Assembly: GCA_037893245.1 (NCBI GenBank)
Contig: JBAIAA010000433.1
Location: 806,001-870,000, forward strand
Reading direction: 5' to 3'
DNA from: Crossaster papposus
Taxonomy: Eukaryota; Echinodermata; Asteroidea; Velatida; Solasteridae
Length of the DNA stretch: 64,000 bases
Both the position numbers and the translations under genes were made by a program. Of this stretch, positions 20,584-32,219 are shown in pieces (position 1 is the first letter of the stretch; each line of letters starts with the position of its first letter). The notes under the pieces were generated by a model. That model had not been told where the DNA came from, did not search any database, and saw only the letters and a program-made list of their open reading frames with translations.

Positions 20584-20824
20584 GGGCCAATTTCATAAAA
20601 CGTGTAAGCACTAAAATTTGCTTAGCATGAACATTCTTCCTTGTAAAAAACAGGGTTACAAACCATAATTTCAGCTGATGTTTATTGTTTGTGACTGGTA
20701 TTCAGTTCCTTTTTGCTTTGAATGAAAAAACACATGGAGTTTGGGCCGATAACCTGTTTTTACTGAGCAAGACTTTGTTGTGCTAAGCACATTTTTGTGC
20801 TTACATGTTTTATGAAATTGGCCC
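20584..20824. mobile_element. MITE with Harb-2-like ends and CTG duplication
   Basis: 241 bp with inverted ends GGGCCAATTTCATAAAACG and its partner GTTTTATGAAATTGGCCC. CTG occurs on both sides (20581-20583 and 20825-20827), a 3-bp duplication as expected for Harbinger-type elements. Internal GTAAGCAC/GTGCTTAC blocks are also paired. Confidence 0.8.
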
Positions 20825-21019
20825 CTGGTCACATAGCCCTCCGCTAAGGCTACGTAGGAAAGCACTAGTGTTGTATATATATATTCGATTATCGTGTTGT
20901 GCATAATTACTCCTTCCATCTTGTTTCATTGTGGAGTGCCCTCTATGTTAATTCCTATCTAAGTCAAGTACTCGCTGGGCACCTTGGTCATTCTGTGATT
21001 TCAGGAGGAAACGGAATAA

Positions 21020-23990
21020 AATAATAATAATAATAATAATATTTTATTCTTATATAGCGCATTACATTATATAATAATCTCAACGCGCTTTACAAAATAT
21101 CATCACGGAAACGTTATTAAAAATGTATCCATTTAAAATTATTAAAATACATGACAAGATTCATTAATGAAATACATTAAAATCACAATCACTGGAATAT
21201 TACTTAAAAACCTGTCGAAAATAATACGTTTTTAGTGCCGTCTTAAAAGATGAGAGAAAAGGTGCATTTCGAATAAAATAAGGAAGTCTATTCCATACAC
21301 TGGGTGCCGATACTGAAAATGAACGTCTGCCATAGTGTTCTAGATTATAACGAGGTTGAACTAAGCGTGTTTCAGTGGAAGAGCGAGTGGCTATAAAACT
21401 TTCTCGAACTGTCAACAAATCAGACAAATATCCCGGTGCTTGATTATGCAAGATTTTATAAGACAAAATAAGGATCTTGAACTCAATACGCTGTGCTACA
21501 GGAATCCAGTGAAGACTTTGGAGAACGGGGGTAATGTGTTGATATTTCTTAGTATGGGTTATAAGACGAGCGGCTGAATTTTGAACTATTTGTAACCTAT
21601 GGATTAAATAATCCGGGAGACCATAAAAAAGGCTATTACAATAATCCAACCGTGACGTAATAAATGCATGGATAAGTCGTTCAGTAGTAGCGCGATCCAG
21701 AACATTACGAATTTTGCTATAAATACGATGTAAAGCAAAATACCCTGATTGACATATCTTAGAAACATGAGCAGCCATATTACAATGACTATCAAAATAC
21801 ACACCGAGATTTCTAACGACTGGTGTAGGACTAATCTCAATAGTTCCAACACGTATCCCTGTCAAAATTTCACATTTACGAAACAACGAATGCAAATGAA
21901 TCACCCGAGTCTTTGCATCATTGCGGACAAGCTTGTTCAAAAGCATCCAATGTCTAAGTTCCTCAACACATGCTTCAAGATGAACTTTTGAGTTATTAGC
22001 ATTTTGCAGGTTAGATACAACTGAGTGTCATCAGCATATAACATAAAATTAATGTTGTGCTTCTTAAAAATATCGTCCAATGGTGCAAGGTAAAGCGTGA
22101 ACAAGATTGGCCCCAGTACACTTCCCTGAGGCACTCCAAAGAGCAAAGGAGTCAACTCTGACTTCGCTAGCCCAATGCCAACCCTTTGAGTCCGACCCAC
22201 TAAATAGGAAGTAAACCACTGAAGAGCTAAACTTTTAATTCCATACCTGTCTTCCAATCTATAAAGTAAAATGGAATGATCAATAGTATCGAAAGCGGCG
22301 GTCAGATCCAGCAAAACTAAAATAACCTCGTTTTTATTGTCAAAGTGAAATTAAAATATCGTTTTGGACTTTCAACAGTGCTGACTCAGTAAAATATTGG
22401 CGATAGGCAGACTGAAATTTTGATAGCAATGAGAATCGAACCAAATATGCATAAAGCTGGTCAGCAACTATTTTCTCAATTAATTTGCCAACAAAAGGAA
22501 CATTTGACACAGGCCTGTAATTACACAACTCATTTAAATCCAATCCAGATTTTTTCAACAGAGGCCGTATTATAGCCGTTTTTAATTCTGAGGGAAAGAC
22601 ACCCGACAAAAAAGATTTATTCACAATTGATAACAAATGTGTTAAAACGCAAGGAAGTTGGTCAGGACCCGTTCGTTAATTGTACTGAATTGTGTGAATG
22701 AGTGACCAGGTCCAGTAAATATACATGAAGTATCACCCGAAACATGCAGTTGCCTTCGAAGACGAGTAATTTTGCTATTAAAAAAGTCAAGAAACTGTTC
22801 GGCTAATTTCTGATTGTCCTTGTGAAGTGGCAAATTCTTTGCTACAGCTGCCTTCTCACCGATCATGTCGTCTATTATAGAAAATAGTTTTCTCTGGTCA
22901 CAATCCTGGATTTTATGCCGATAGTACGACTCCTTTATTTGATTCACAAGTCGATTGTGTGAAGAACGTTTGGTTTTAAAAATCTGTCTGTTTACCTCCA
23001 GAGGATTAGCTATCCAGTTCCGTTCCAGTCGACGAATTTCTTGTCTGCTCTGATGGATCGCATCACAGAACCACAGTGCTCTGGGTTTGACCACAAAGAA
23101 CTTGGTAGTTTCAGGAGCAAGACAATCAATAACACGTCTCATTGTTGAATTGTAGTTATGGACGAGTTGGTCAACAGTGTCGCTGTCAGTAATAGTGATT
23201 GGGTTTGCACTGAGACACTCTATTAATGACTCAACAGAAACCGATGATGTTTTTCGGCTGACCCGCTTCACTCGAGAAACTCGTGGTCTAGTCATGTTCG
23301 ATTTAAAGTGAATCAAGCTATGATCTGATGGAAGGGTGTTTTCAAGTTCAAAATCTAAAACGAAGTTGTCTGTTGAGCGAGTTATTACCAAATCCAACGT
23401 GTGTCCTTTCTCGTGGGTGGGGCCTTGGACATGTTGAGTAAGACCAAACGAAATAATACGTTCATGGAACTGTTTCACATCCATCCTTGTTGAATCCTCC
23501 ATGTGGAAGTTAAAATCTCCCAAGATCAACAGGCGACCCGGTCTAATCACAGCTATCTCAAGTAGAGATTCAAACTCTCGCAGAAATTTGTTAACAGCGG
23601 TTCTATTCTTCGTAGATGGTGGAGGACGGTAGACTACAATCACATGAATGAGATCCGACGAGCTCTTTATACTCAAGTCCATCAACTCAAACGAATTATA
23701 TGACGGAGTGTGATTTTTGTTCGCAAATAGATTCTGACGCAAGATTACAGCAACACCACCGCATCTTAATGAACGACTCCGTGGGCAACTATAAAACTCA
23801 TATCCAGTCAGCATTGAACAAAACTGGCTCTTAGTTAACTGTTCATTTTTGGACTTCACGAGCCAGGTTTCAGTTAATACAAACACATCCGTAGAGTTTT
23901 CATAAATTGATGCACATACCGTGGAATGTTTGTTGTTGATCGATCTAGCATTCCACAGCGCAAAAGAAAGCTGACGGTTTGTAAAATGAC
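21020..23990 (-). mobile_element. CR1/L2-group LINE, 5'-truncated
   Basis: The 3' end is at the low coordinate: GCGCTATATAAGAATAAAATATT followed by an (ATT)n tail at 21021-21045. It carries one ORF2-type protein (next entry). No ORF1 or 5' UTR was identified upstream, where another repeat fragment begins at about 24176, so the copy is 5'-truncated. Confidence 0.85.
21200..23985 (-). CDS. LINE ORF2 protein: endonuclease and reverse transcriptase
   Basis: The N-terminal apurinic-type endonuclease begins LSFALWNARSINNKHSTVC, then VFVLTETWL, RCGGVAVILRQN, LLILGDFNFH and LPSDHSLIHF. A linker (ALWFCDAIHQSRQEIRRLER) leads to the reverse transcriptase: CNYRPVSNVPFVGKLIEK, LDLTAAFDTIDHSIL, GVPQGSVLGPILFTLYL and the catalytic FMLYADDTQ. 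The C-terminal block SRLDYCNSLFYGLPDYLIHR and PSVWNRLPYFIR is typical of CR1/L2-group elements. The frame is now divided into four pieces, with shifts near 22640, 22330 and 21940, so it cannot encode a working protein. The family copies itself by target-primed reverse transcription in the nucleus. Confidence 0.85.
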
Positions 23991-24259
23991 GAAACAGTCA
24001 CAGTGATTAAATGGTACATAAATCTGGTGTCCACAGCCCGTTCATTTAAAGTTATCGCCTTGTCTACCTCATAACAATAAGCCAATCAGATTAGCGCAGC
24101 CCTTGCATGCCGAGCCACTAAAAACAACTGTCTTCACGACTGGGACGGTATATTTCCATCCCAACGGACTTGTCTCTAACCGCTCAGGGACCTTCCGGTA
24201 CGTGCCGTCCGCGCCGCGGAGAGGCCGCCCTCGTTCTTTCCACCCCTAAAAGGGGCGTG

Positions 24260-24466
24260 GCTTTGCAATACTATTAACCGGCGTAAAAATGCCCGCCCGG
24301 AAGGAATCGCCTGGCACAGAAAGTTGAGCAACCCAACAAGCGATTCATTTCGACGGACGATAATCTTGCGCACGTTTAGAACTCGCCCGATAAGATGAGA
24401 AGTGGCCAAGATTATATCAGCGGGGACCCTTACTGTACTATTTATATGAAGCAGAATCAGTGTCAA
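24260..24466 (-). mobile_element. DIRS/Ngaro RT fragment
   Basis: Minus-strand SLVGLLNFLCQAIPSGRAFLRRLIVL matches the end of the reverse transcriptase in the element at 56565 (SLVGSLNFLCKAIAPGRAF). The piece stops where the fragment at 19092-20075 would begin, so both may be remains of one copy separated by about 4 kb that includes the LINE. It is an old relic. Confidence 0.65.
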
Positions 24467-24485
24467 AAAGATCGAACGTGCTTTT

Positions 24486-25215
24486 ACAACTCGGATGCTT
24501 TCCTAAGTCGGATGCATTCCTACTTCGGATGCTTTTTGCAAACTTGGATGCTTTTCTAATTCGGATGAATTCGTAATTCGGATGCCTTTTGTAAACTCGG
24601 ATGCTTTTTTTATTCGGATGTTTTTTATTTCGAATGCTTTTCTAGTTTGGATGCTTTTTGTAATCTCGAATGCTTTTCTAGTTCGGATGCTTTTTATAAA
24701 CTGGGATGCTTTTCTAGTTTGAATGCTTTTTGCAAACTTGGATGCTTTTTGCAAACCTAACATATTTGCAAATCGGATGCTTTCCAAACTGAATCCGGCA
24801 CTAGGGTGGCCCTGAAAGGACATCACACATCGCAGATTCTGCGATATCGCGCATCCTGCGCGAATTTGAACGATGACAAGAATGTTATCGCATTATATCT
24901 AAGCGCATATCTGAGATGTGGAAGATTTTATTGCAGATTTCTGTACAGATTTATGTTGTGGCGAATATTTTCTGCCCAGATGTTTGAAAAGTCGCACACA
25001 TGTATTTTTATTTTAGATTTCAAGTTCTGCGCAGATTTCTCAGTACGCAAATTTGGGCGATGTCCCACGGATGAGCACCTGTACATGTACATTTCCATTG
25101 CACATTTCTGCGCAGCTATGTCGCACTCACGTACAGCAGATTTATATGCAGATTTATGTGCACATTTCTGCTATGTCAGCAGCGCACTTATCGCAGGCAC
25201 GCGCCGCAAATCCAA
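24486..25215. repeat. Left copy of a long inverted repeat family
   Basis: The outer part (24486-24790) is an irregular array of CGGATGCTTTTCTAGTT-like units. The inner part (24790-25215) shares with 27478-27850 the blocks CACTAGGGTGGCCCTGAAAG, GAATTTGAACGATGACAA, TGTGGAAGATTTTATTG and AGATTTCTCAGTACGCAAAT. The orientation is opposite to the right copy. Confidence 0.85.
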
Positions 25216-27477
25216 TTAAACATGCAGTGCACAACCTCGGTGATACAAAATGTACTGTAGATTATGTACATGTATGTTGTGTAATAATACCTCACAATAC
25301 TGTAAAGCAATAAGGGGTGGAGGGTAGTAATCAAACAGACGACATGACACCCAGCTTGAGATTCTTTAGATGTGCCTTTATTGTGGTTGTCGGTCACAGA
25401 CAACCTCCAGTGAAATCCTGTGAAATATACAATTTCAACTTGGATTAAACATTAAACACCCTAAACAACAACAGAGAAGGTATCACATTTTTGTTATTTA
25501 GTGTGGTTACATACTTTACACAAGTATAACATAACCCTGACGTTCACACAACTGTCTAGTTATCTCAAGGGAAAATATCCCTGTCTTTCTTGTAGAGTAA
25601 CACAACTGGAATATTAAATATTAAACATTAAAGAGATAAACACTAAACATTAAAGAGTGCATGGAAAACACAATTATGATGTCTTGGTCCCAAGCCCTTA
25701 CCCCCAGTAATGGCACAACCTGGCCACCGTAGAAGTTATAGAACAGACATCCGACCCGGTGTCGCAATCAGGTACAATTCCTCAACAAGGCCAAAAAAAA
25801 GTGTTCTTGTACTATTATCAAGATGATGAGAATAATAACAATAATAAGAAGAATAATTAAAATTACCTCCAAATGGGCACTTTGGGAGACAATCCCATAG
25901 AGTCGTGCACAATCTTTATTGTAACCTAACCCGTTTTTACCTGGAGCTTTTTCCACGAAATTTCATATTTATGCTATTTAGACCCAAATCTGTCTTCTCC
26001 GAGCAAAAATAACTCCCAAATATCGTTTTGTGGGGTAGCTAGACACTTAGGGAGACACTGAAATGTCTCCCTAAGTGCCACTGTCTCCCAAGTGAATCAA
26101 AACTATCGCTAATTTGTCTCCCAAAGTGCCTATTTGGAAGAATTATAGTAATTTACAAGAATTAACTAAACAATTCCCACCTAACTTTTGTACATGTATC
26201 ACTATGCATTGCACATGCCATTTGAAATACATGTCAGATGCTTTAATAATTAAGAAAGTAAACAGTGGGAACCGAAACATACATTGTAACTATGGCACCT
26301 CTAGGCTTCCGTAGTTTACATTTCAACAAAGTTCTAGCTGTTTGTGTCGGTATGACAGCTTATTAAATAACCATGACAATAATCAATGTAAGGTAATTAC
26401 ATAGAACACCTCTTCATAAGAATAATTAGCAATAACGATCTAATAGTTCGCTAATCACATCGAATGTTTGACGCAGTTTATCACCGTTCGTGACTAACGT
26501 TAACTTCGGCATACTCTACGCTGTATTTTGTAGCACCACAAAATATACACACAAAGATGCAAAAACGATCTATTTCTTGTGTCAAATACGGCTTCAAAAG
26601 TTTACAATACTTATCACATAACAGTAGGGAACAATAAGTAAGAATGAGGAACAATACTTACGGCAAAACTGCCAAGAAAACTGCTCTAAAAGTCACGAAA
26701 GTTATATTGTCGGACGAGCGCGTCCCTCCCAACAAGGTTGGAAAAATCGGCGGAGTACTTTTTGGCGGGCTAACTCACACATGACACGGCACTATGGGAG
26801 CACATTTCTGCTTTAACTGTTGTTACCAAAACTACACACCAACAGGGTAAAAGGGCTAAAAACAAGTTTACTAAATTTAAGTAAGCTTTTGTTGTAAAAA
26901 TCACTGCTAAATTTACGATATTCAAGAAAGATTCCAGCTACGGACGGTAGCTATGGAAACCGCTTGTTTGCTCACGTAAACACTTCAAATCTACGGAAGC
27001 CCGTTACCGACAATTAGCTTAACAACATATGCCCATTACAATACAAAACAGCGCCGGTCCGTTTCACAGTTCCCTAGTTAGGTTCAAAGCTACAGCCCAT
27101 ACTGATTGAGCCATTAAAGTACATGTGGTACATTTAGCGAAAACAATAAGTCAAAAAAGCGTTTTTAGTTTTTAAAATCTAAACTATTTTTTGCGCAACT
27201 TATAGGGTCATATTAAAGTAAAATAAATAAATAAAATTGTATTAAAGTACGTGGTCGCAGCATGCTGGTCGCAACAATGAGGCAATTACATTTTTTCGTA
27301 GAACAATGTATATTTATATATAAACATGTTATACAGAAGAAAAGCTTAAATAATGTTGGTCGAAACAAACAAATATATAAAATACGACTTTAAAACAGAT
27401 ATTTAATGTCTCATTATTTCGAGCACCCCTATTTTTTTAATTGGAAGAGTCACACTAGACAACCGGTCTTAATCGGC
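25216..27477. other. Interior between the inverted copies
   Basis: No transposase or other family signature was found. It holds a small MITE (25866-26142) and a weak inverted pair (GGCTTCCGTAG near 26302 and CTACGGAAGCC near 26992) that may bound a further non-autonomous element of about 0.7 kb. Confidence 0.4.
25866..26142. mobile_element. Small MITE with GTCTCCC hairpins
   Basis: The inverted ends are TCCAAATGGGCACTTTGGGAG on the left and CTCCCAAAGTGCCTATTTGGA on the right. Inside is a second hairpin, CACTTAGGGAGACA/TGTCTCCCTAAGTG at 26046-26079. No coding capacity. Confidence 0.7.
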
Positions 27478-28031
27478 TCAGCCCCCCCCCCCCCCCCCCC
27501 CTCCCCGCAATACAAATTTAACTTCATGTGCTGAAATCGCAGAAATGTGCACATAAATCTGCATATCAATCGGATGTACGTGATTGCGACATAGCTGCTC
27601 AGAAATGTGCAATGAAAATGTACATGTAGGTGCCCATCCGTGTGCCATCGCAAAAATTTGCGTACTGAGAAATCTGCGCAGAACTTGAAACAATAAAATC
27701 TTCCACATTTCAGGTATATGCTTTTAGATATATGCCATAAAATGTTTGTCATCGTTCAAATTCGGGAAGAATGCGCGATATTGCAGAATATCGCAGAATG
27801 TGTGATGTTCTTTCAGGGCCACCCTAGTGCCGGATTGGGAAAGCCGATCCGCGAATATGTTCGGTTTGCAAAAAGCATCCGAGTTTACAAAAAGCATTCA
27901 AACTAGAAAAGCATCCGAGTTTATAAAAAGCATCCGAACTAGAAAAGCATTCGAAATAAAAAAGCATTCGAACATACAAAAATACATCCGAACTAGAAAA
28001 GCATCCGAATCAAAAAAGCATCCGAATTAAT
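27478..28031. repeat. Right copy of the long inverted repeat family
   Basis: A reverse-orientation counterpart of 24486-25215: conserved block at 27500-27840, then an array of AAAGCATCCGAACTAGAAA units to 28031. A run of about twenty C (27481-27502) marks its inner edge and may be unreliable in length. Confidence 0.85.
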
Positions 28032-29448
28032 GTGATGGTAGCTACTGATGGTAGCAGGAATTGTTTAAGTTAACCCTCAACGGGGATGGGATCCGAATCC
28101 CTGGTTGGACCACAGCTTGGAGGTGGACTGGTGGTAAAATAACTCAGATTTCACTCAGCAAGGAACTGCAACTGTGACACCACTCACTGGTCATTTATTT
28201 AATTGGCAGAACTTCAATAAACAAACACCCTGTATAATGAATACAAAATACGCCATTGTACATTATGCATACATGCAGGTACATGTGCAACAATTTCATC
28301 GCACATGTGCATAGCAATACACATACATATCACTAGCACTGTGTGACTACAACGTTAGGTCCTGACAAGGCATAGTAAAAAACAACACAAAAATACATCA
28401 AATCAACAACTTATAGGGTCGTATCACCCAGTCCTGGATAATTAGGTGGGACACTCAGTAGGTTGTCCCACAAAACTGTGCGATTTTAAAAGACAAAATA
28501 ATACATGTACAATGTATGTTAAATTCTGCTCAACCATTCATTTAACGAGGTCATTGACGATGCGAGATCGCCGAAGCGCAGGAAATCATGGCTGTCAAGC
28601 GAGGGTGCACTGGCGTCCACCACAAATTCCCTACTTTAAGGCACTTGGCCTCCAAGTGATTCAAAATATAATGACCATGGTACCAGTGTTTCAATTGTTT
28701 CCAGTTATATTGGTTCAAGTTCTCATATAAAGTTATACAAAGTTTGTGGTTCATATACTAATAACATAAAGACAGTGTAGAATTATCCATTCCCAAACCT
28801 TTCCAAGTAAACAAAGGTCCAAGGTCAATACCAGCCTTATACAATGTATCAACTAACATTTCATACAAGGTTACTTCAGACACTTTCTCTGTATCAAGTC
28901 TGGAATGTCACTAAAAATACAACATAATCAAAACTATAAAATCATACCATACACTGCATAGTTTCACCAAATCATAATGATGAAATGCCATGATAAAATG
29001 GGCAGAAAATGCCATAAACTTTCTCTACAAACCCTGAATGTCCAATGTAAGCATTCCTACATGTACATTTGAAATTTAAAAACCACATAATGTAAATAAA
29101 GCTTTAACATGCTGCATTACACTTTTACAGATATCAAAATTCCAAGGTACTTTCTCACTCTTTTTCAGCTAAATCCGATCCAACACAGCAACAAACCAAT
29201 GCTTCTAGGTTATGCCAGTAAACAACGCAAAATAAATATTTAACAAAATGAATGCCTAAAATACTCCTTATAGGCATGCTGTTAGAATGTATGCAAAAGT
29301 AAACAACATACTGTATAATTTTATTTATTACAATGTAATTAGCCAATCATCCAAATTTAACTTTCAGTTGACACTGTAGCTCTTCTGGCAGCCAATAATA
29401 GTGTACATGCACCACAGCCAAGCTGCATTAATGCTAGATGTGCCAAAG
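28032..29448. other. Unassigned stretch 3' of the SGNH frame
   Basis: AT-rich DNA with several TACATG motifs. On the minus strand TTTATT at about 29320 would be an AATAAA signal some 120 bp after the SGNH-like stop codon. No other feature was recognised. Confidence 0.4.
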
Positions 29449-30045
29449 CTAAATTTTGCATTTATATACTGCTTCTTTGATTCCCTGTAAGTACTTGACC
29501 ATACCATTTGAGTTCAGGTGACAACCATCTCCTAGGTACTTTGGGTAATCAATCCTCCTCTGCACATAGATCCCAATCTCAGAATACTGCTTTAATTTAC
29601 TTGTAAGCAACCGATTTAATTTCTTTGCCCTGTGATTGAACGTTGAGCAAGAAACCTGCCCAGAACGTGAAATGATTGTTCTTCGAATTACAGAGAGGAA
29701 CACAACTTTCTTTGGAGTAACACCATGTGATTTTAGGTGATCTAGAAATCTATCCACATTCTGAAGAACAACCTCTGGCGGCGGGCAACTGGGGTCACAC
29801 AAATTATTTGATCCCAAATCCACTACTAGAATATCGAATGTCTTTGACTTAAGCAATGACAAATAATGGGACAGATTGTTAAAAATCCTGGAATAGGTCA
29901 ACCCTGGATGCCCTTCCACAAACAATGTGAATCTATTACTCAGCCCAACTAGTGCTTTCGGTTTTGCATGTCGTTCCCTCGACTGCCTTAGTAACCTGAC
30001 AGGAAACGAGTGGCCAAACAAAATTACGGAGGTTTTCTCCGACAT
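29449..30045 (-). CDS. SGNH/GDSL hydrolase-like protein
   Basis: A single uninterrupted frame of 198 residues starting MSEKTSVILFGHSFPV. SGNH landmarks are in order: a block I serine in GHS (Ser13, where GDS is usual), block III GSNN (Gly78 to Asn81, in place of GxND) and block V DGCH (Asp173, His176). Predicted strands alternate with helices as in this fold. No signal peptide is obvious, so it would act inside the cell. SGNH enzymes hydrolyse esters, but here the substrate is unknown. Similar domains occur in Ngaro and some CR1 elements, and a different one lies at 59167-59700, so this could be a mobile-element passenger; no neighbouring RT supports that directly. It could also be a host gene. 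The open frame suggests recent or current constraint. Confidence 0.65.
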   Translation of the reverse strand: MSEKTSVILFGHSFPVRLLRQSRERHAKPKALVGLSNRFTLFVEGHPGLTYSRIFNNLSHYLSLLKSKTFDILVVDLGSNNLCDPSCPPPEVVLQNVDRFLDHLKSHGVTPKKVVFLSVIRRTIISRSGQVSCSTFNHRAKKLNRLLTSKLKQYSEIGIYVQRRIDYPKYLGDGCHLNSNGMVKYLQGIKEAVYKCKI

Positions 30046-30582
30046 GCCAAAACTATTATAAGTTACAACTAAGGAAGACTTGACACCTTTTACAAAAATG
30101 CACTACAGGCTTATATGCATGTTACAACAATACTAAAGCTATGCACACACTTACATGTACAGTATGTACAATCAAAATTTCAGTTACCTTGAAAATGATA
30201 CGGCTACTTAGGTGAAGAGATGCAGAGGTCGGTAAAAAAACCACCGCCTACTAGAGGCAACCTCGCAAGAGCACCACTCCAACCACTTTGAAATTCAACT
30301 GTACCAGCGGGGAAACAGAGGCGGCTGCAGCCACCGCCTACAAGAGGCACCTCCTACTCCACCGGTACACAGCAACTGCAAGTAGGAAAGTGAAACAAAT
30401 GACTAGCTTGCTTTGATGATTTGTTTTCAATTTAGGACAGACTACACCACATTAGGCCACTTGCCTAATTTACTCTTCTCTTTTAGGCGCTCTGACCGAC
30501 GTAACCCCGGTGCAGTGGACGAGTTATAGACACATTCATCCCCAGCATTACCAGGTTTGTCAGAATTTTCAACAATGGGACC
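30046..30582. other. 5' flank of the SGNH frame
   Basis: It contains two related blocks (CACCGCCTACTAGAGGCA near 30240 and CACCGCCTACAAGAGGCA near 30334), a roughly 95-bp imperfect duplication, possibly promoter-proximal to the minus-strand gene. Confidence 0.4.
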
Positions 30583-30751
30583 AGCAGCCGATTTCACGAA
30601 AAGTGCGTAGCTTGCGCCATTTTCAAAAGTGGCGCAAGGCTTACGCAACAAAAATGTTGCGTAGCTGCGCCATTTCCTTACGGAGCATTTCACGAAACTT
30701 GGCGTAGCTGCGCAACGTTTTAAACAGCGTTTACGACGACTGTTTGCGTAT

Positions 30752-31039
30752 TGTAACGTGAATTCGCCCTGGGGTCGACGCAACACACAAGAAGAGATCC
30801 TGACACCAGTGTTCCTCGGTTTCCGGTAAAATACCTGCTGTTTTATTGTCGATTCACGACTGCAAACACCGACCTGGAGTACACACACTCACGCGGTCTC
30901 AAGAACTAGTTAGAACCGGTTTAGCGTATGCGCGATCCAGGGACGGGTTTCCGGAGCGCACCAGCAGGGGCCACCAGGGCAATCCCACCACCGTGGAATC
31001 GCTCCAGCGCCCTCTACCGTCTAGGGCACGGGCGCTACA
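30752..31039 (-). repeat. 3' LTR of the pol-less gypsy element
   Basis: Starts TGTAACGTGAATTCGCCC and ends GGGCGCTACA; 288 bp, about 99.3% identical by eye to the LTR at 34321. Confidence 0.95.
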
Positions 31040-31206
31040 CAGCCCCCCACGAAGACCTTGTTTGCCCCCAAACAAGACGATGGGTGCTGCTGCCGCACCC
31101 CGGCCAACCGCCCCGGAAAGCGCATAACGCCAACAATTAGAAAACAACAACAACAACGAAACAACTGTTTAAAGCTTTAACAAAAAAAACATGGTTAAGA
31201 GTTCCC

Positions 31207-31665
31207 GTCTAGGAGGTAGGAGGTGGCCGGCGCTGAACCTCCGTCTGCTGGAAGAGCTGTTCCCAAAACTCCTGCGGCACGTCGTCGGGATAGCGTGGGG
31301 GAGGGGGTGCTCCAGGGGGTAGTACTCCTCCCAGAGAAGGCTGGCCTGCCGCTGACGGGTCTACAAAATACTGGCCGTACTGCTGGCCCTCGTAGGTCTG
31401 TAGAAGCCTCCCCGGGACCTCGTAGGAGTGGACCACGCTCGACCGAAACAGTCGGTGGCCGTCGCTGTCCACTCCGGTGGGCGTGGTCTCCAGGCGCCAC
31501 TCGTCCCACAGGTGTTCGCACAAGGGAACCGGCATATGGGTGGCCATCTCCCTCACGCCGTGCGGCCGCCGGACGACGCCGTCCATGTCCAACCGCATCC
31601 AGGTCCCGTCCGGCAGCTCCACCCGACACCCAGCTGGTAAGACTCGGGGCTGCCCATTCCATGGG
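31207..31665 (-). CDS. Conserved 3' tail domain (pol-less copy)
   Basis: It reads ELPDGTWMRLDMDGVVRR, then GVREMATHMPVPLCEHLWDE, SSVVHSYEVPGRLLQTYEGQ, LPPGAPPPPRYPDD and EFWEQLFQQTEVQRRPPPT. The same domain is found in the complete element at 48594-49025 with many conservative substitutions, so it was kept while pol was lost. I do not recognise the fold. It may be a structural or regulatory protein of this gypsy lineage. Confidence 0.7.
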
Positions 31666-32219
31666 AACGTCGACAACGGCGGGGGCGTCGAAGGCTCCGT
31701 CTGCGTCCCTCCTTCGGCCCGAGCTGGCGGGGAGGGTCTGGTGGTGCTGTCTTCTCCCGGACGGCGGGAGCGGTGTCTGTGACCCCGTCGTCCCGACCAA
31801 CGGCCCTTGGGCGGCCGAGGTAGCCGCTCCTGGCTCCGGCTTGGCTCGTCCCGTTCTGCACGAGGCCGGGGGGAACACTCCGAGCGGAGGTGGTCCCCCG
31901 GCGACCGAGGCAGCTCCTCCCGCTCTTGTCGTGGTTGACTGGCCGACTCGCCCCGTTCTGCACGAGGCCGGGGGGACCGCTCTGAGCGGAGGCGGTTCCC
32001 CGGTGGTCGAGGTAGTTCTTCTGGTTCTCGTCGCGGCTGGCTGGTCGACTCGCTCCGTTCCGTACGAGGGGACCGGGAAGGTCGCTCCGCGCGGAGGTGG
32101 CCCCCCGGGTCCCTCGCCGGAACTGGGCCCCGTTGTCTCTTGGCCCGGGGCGGTGACGCGGGGCTGGCAGCGGCCGGTTGACCCCGTCCACCGCGGAGAA
32201 GGTCAGGGCTCCCTTGTGT

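Noticed and set aside
24486-24790. CRISPR-like array
   Set aside because: Units vary and follow each other without distinct spacers; the window is eukaryotic.
27481-27502. Poly-C run as a functional tract
   Set aside because: Homopolymers of this size are prone to length errors, as are the poly-G runs near 19720, 41335 and 41821; no conclusion is drawn from them.
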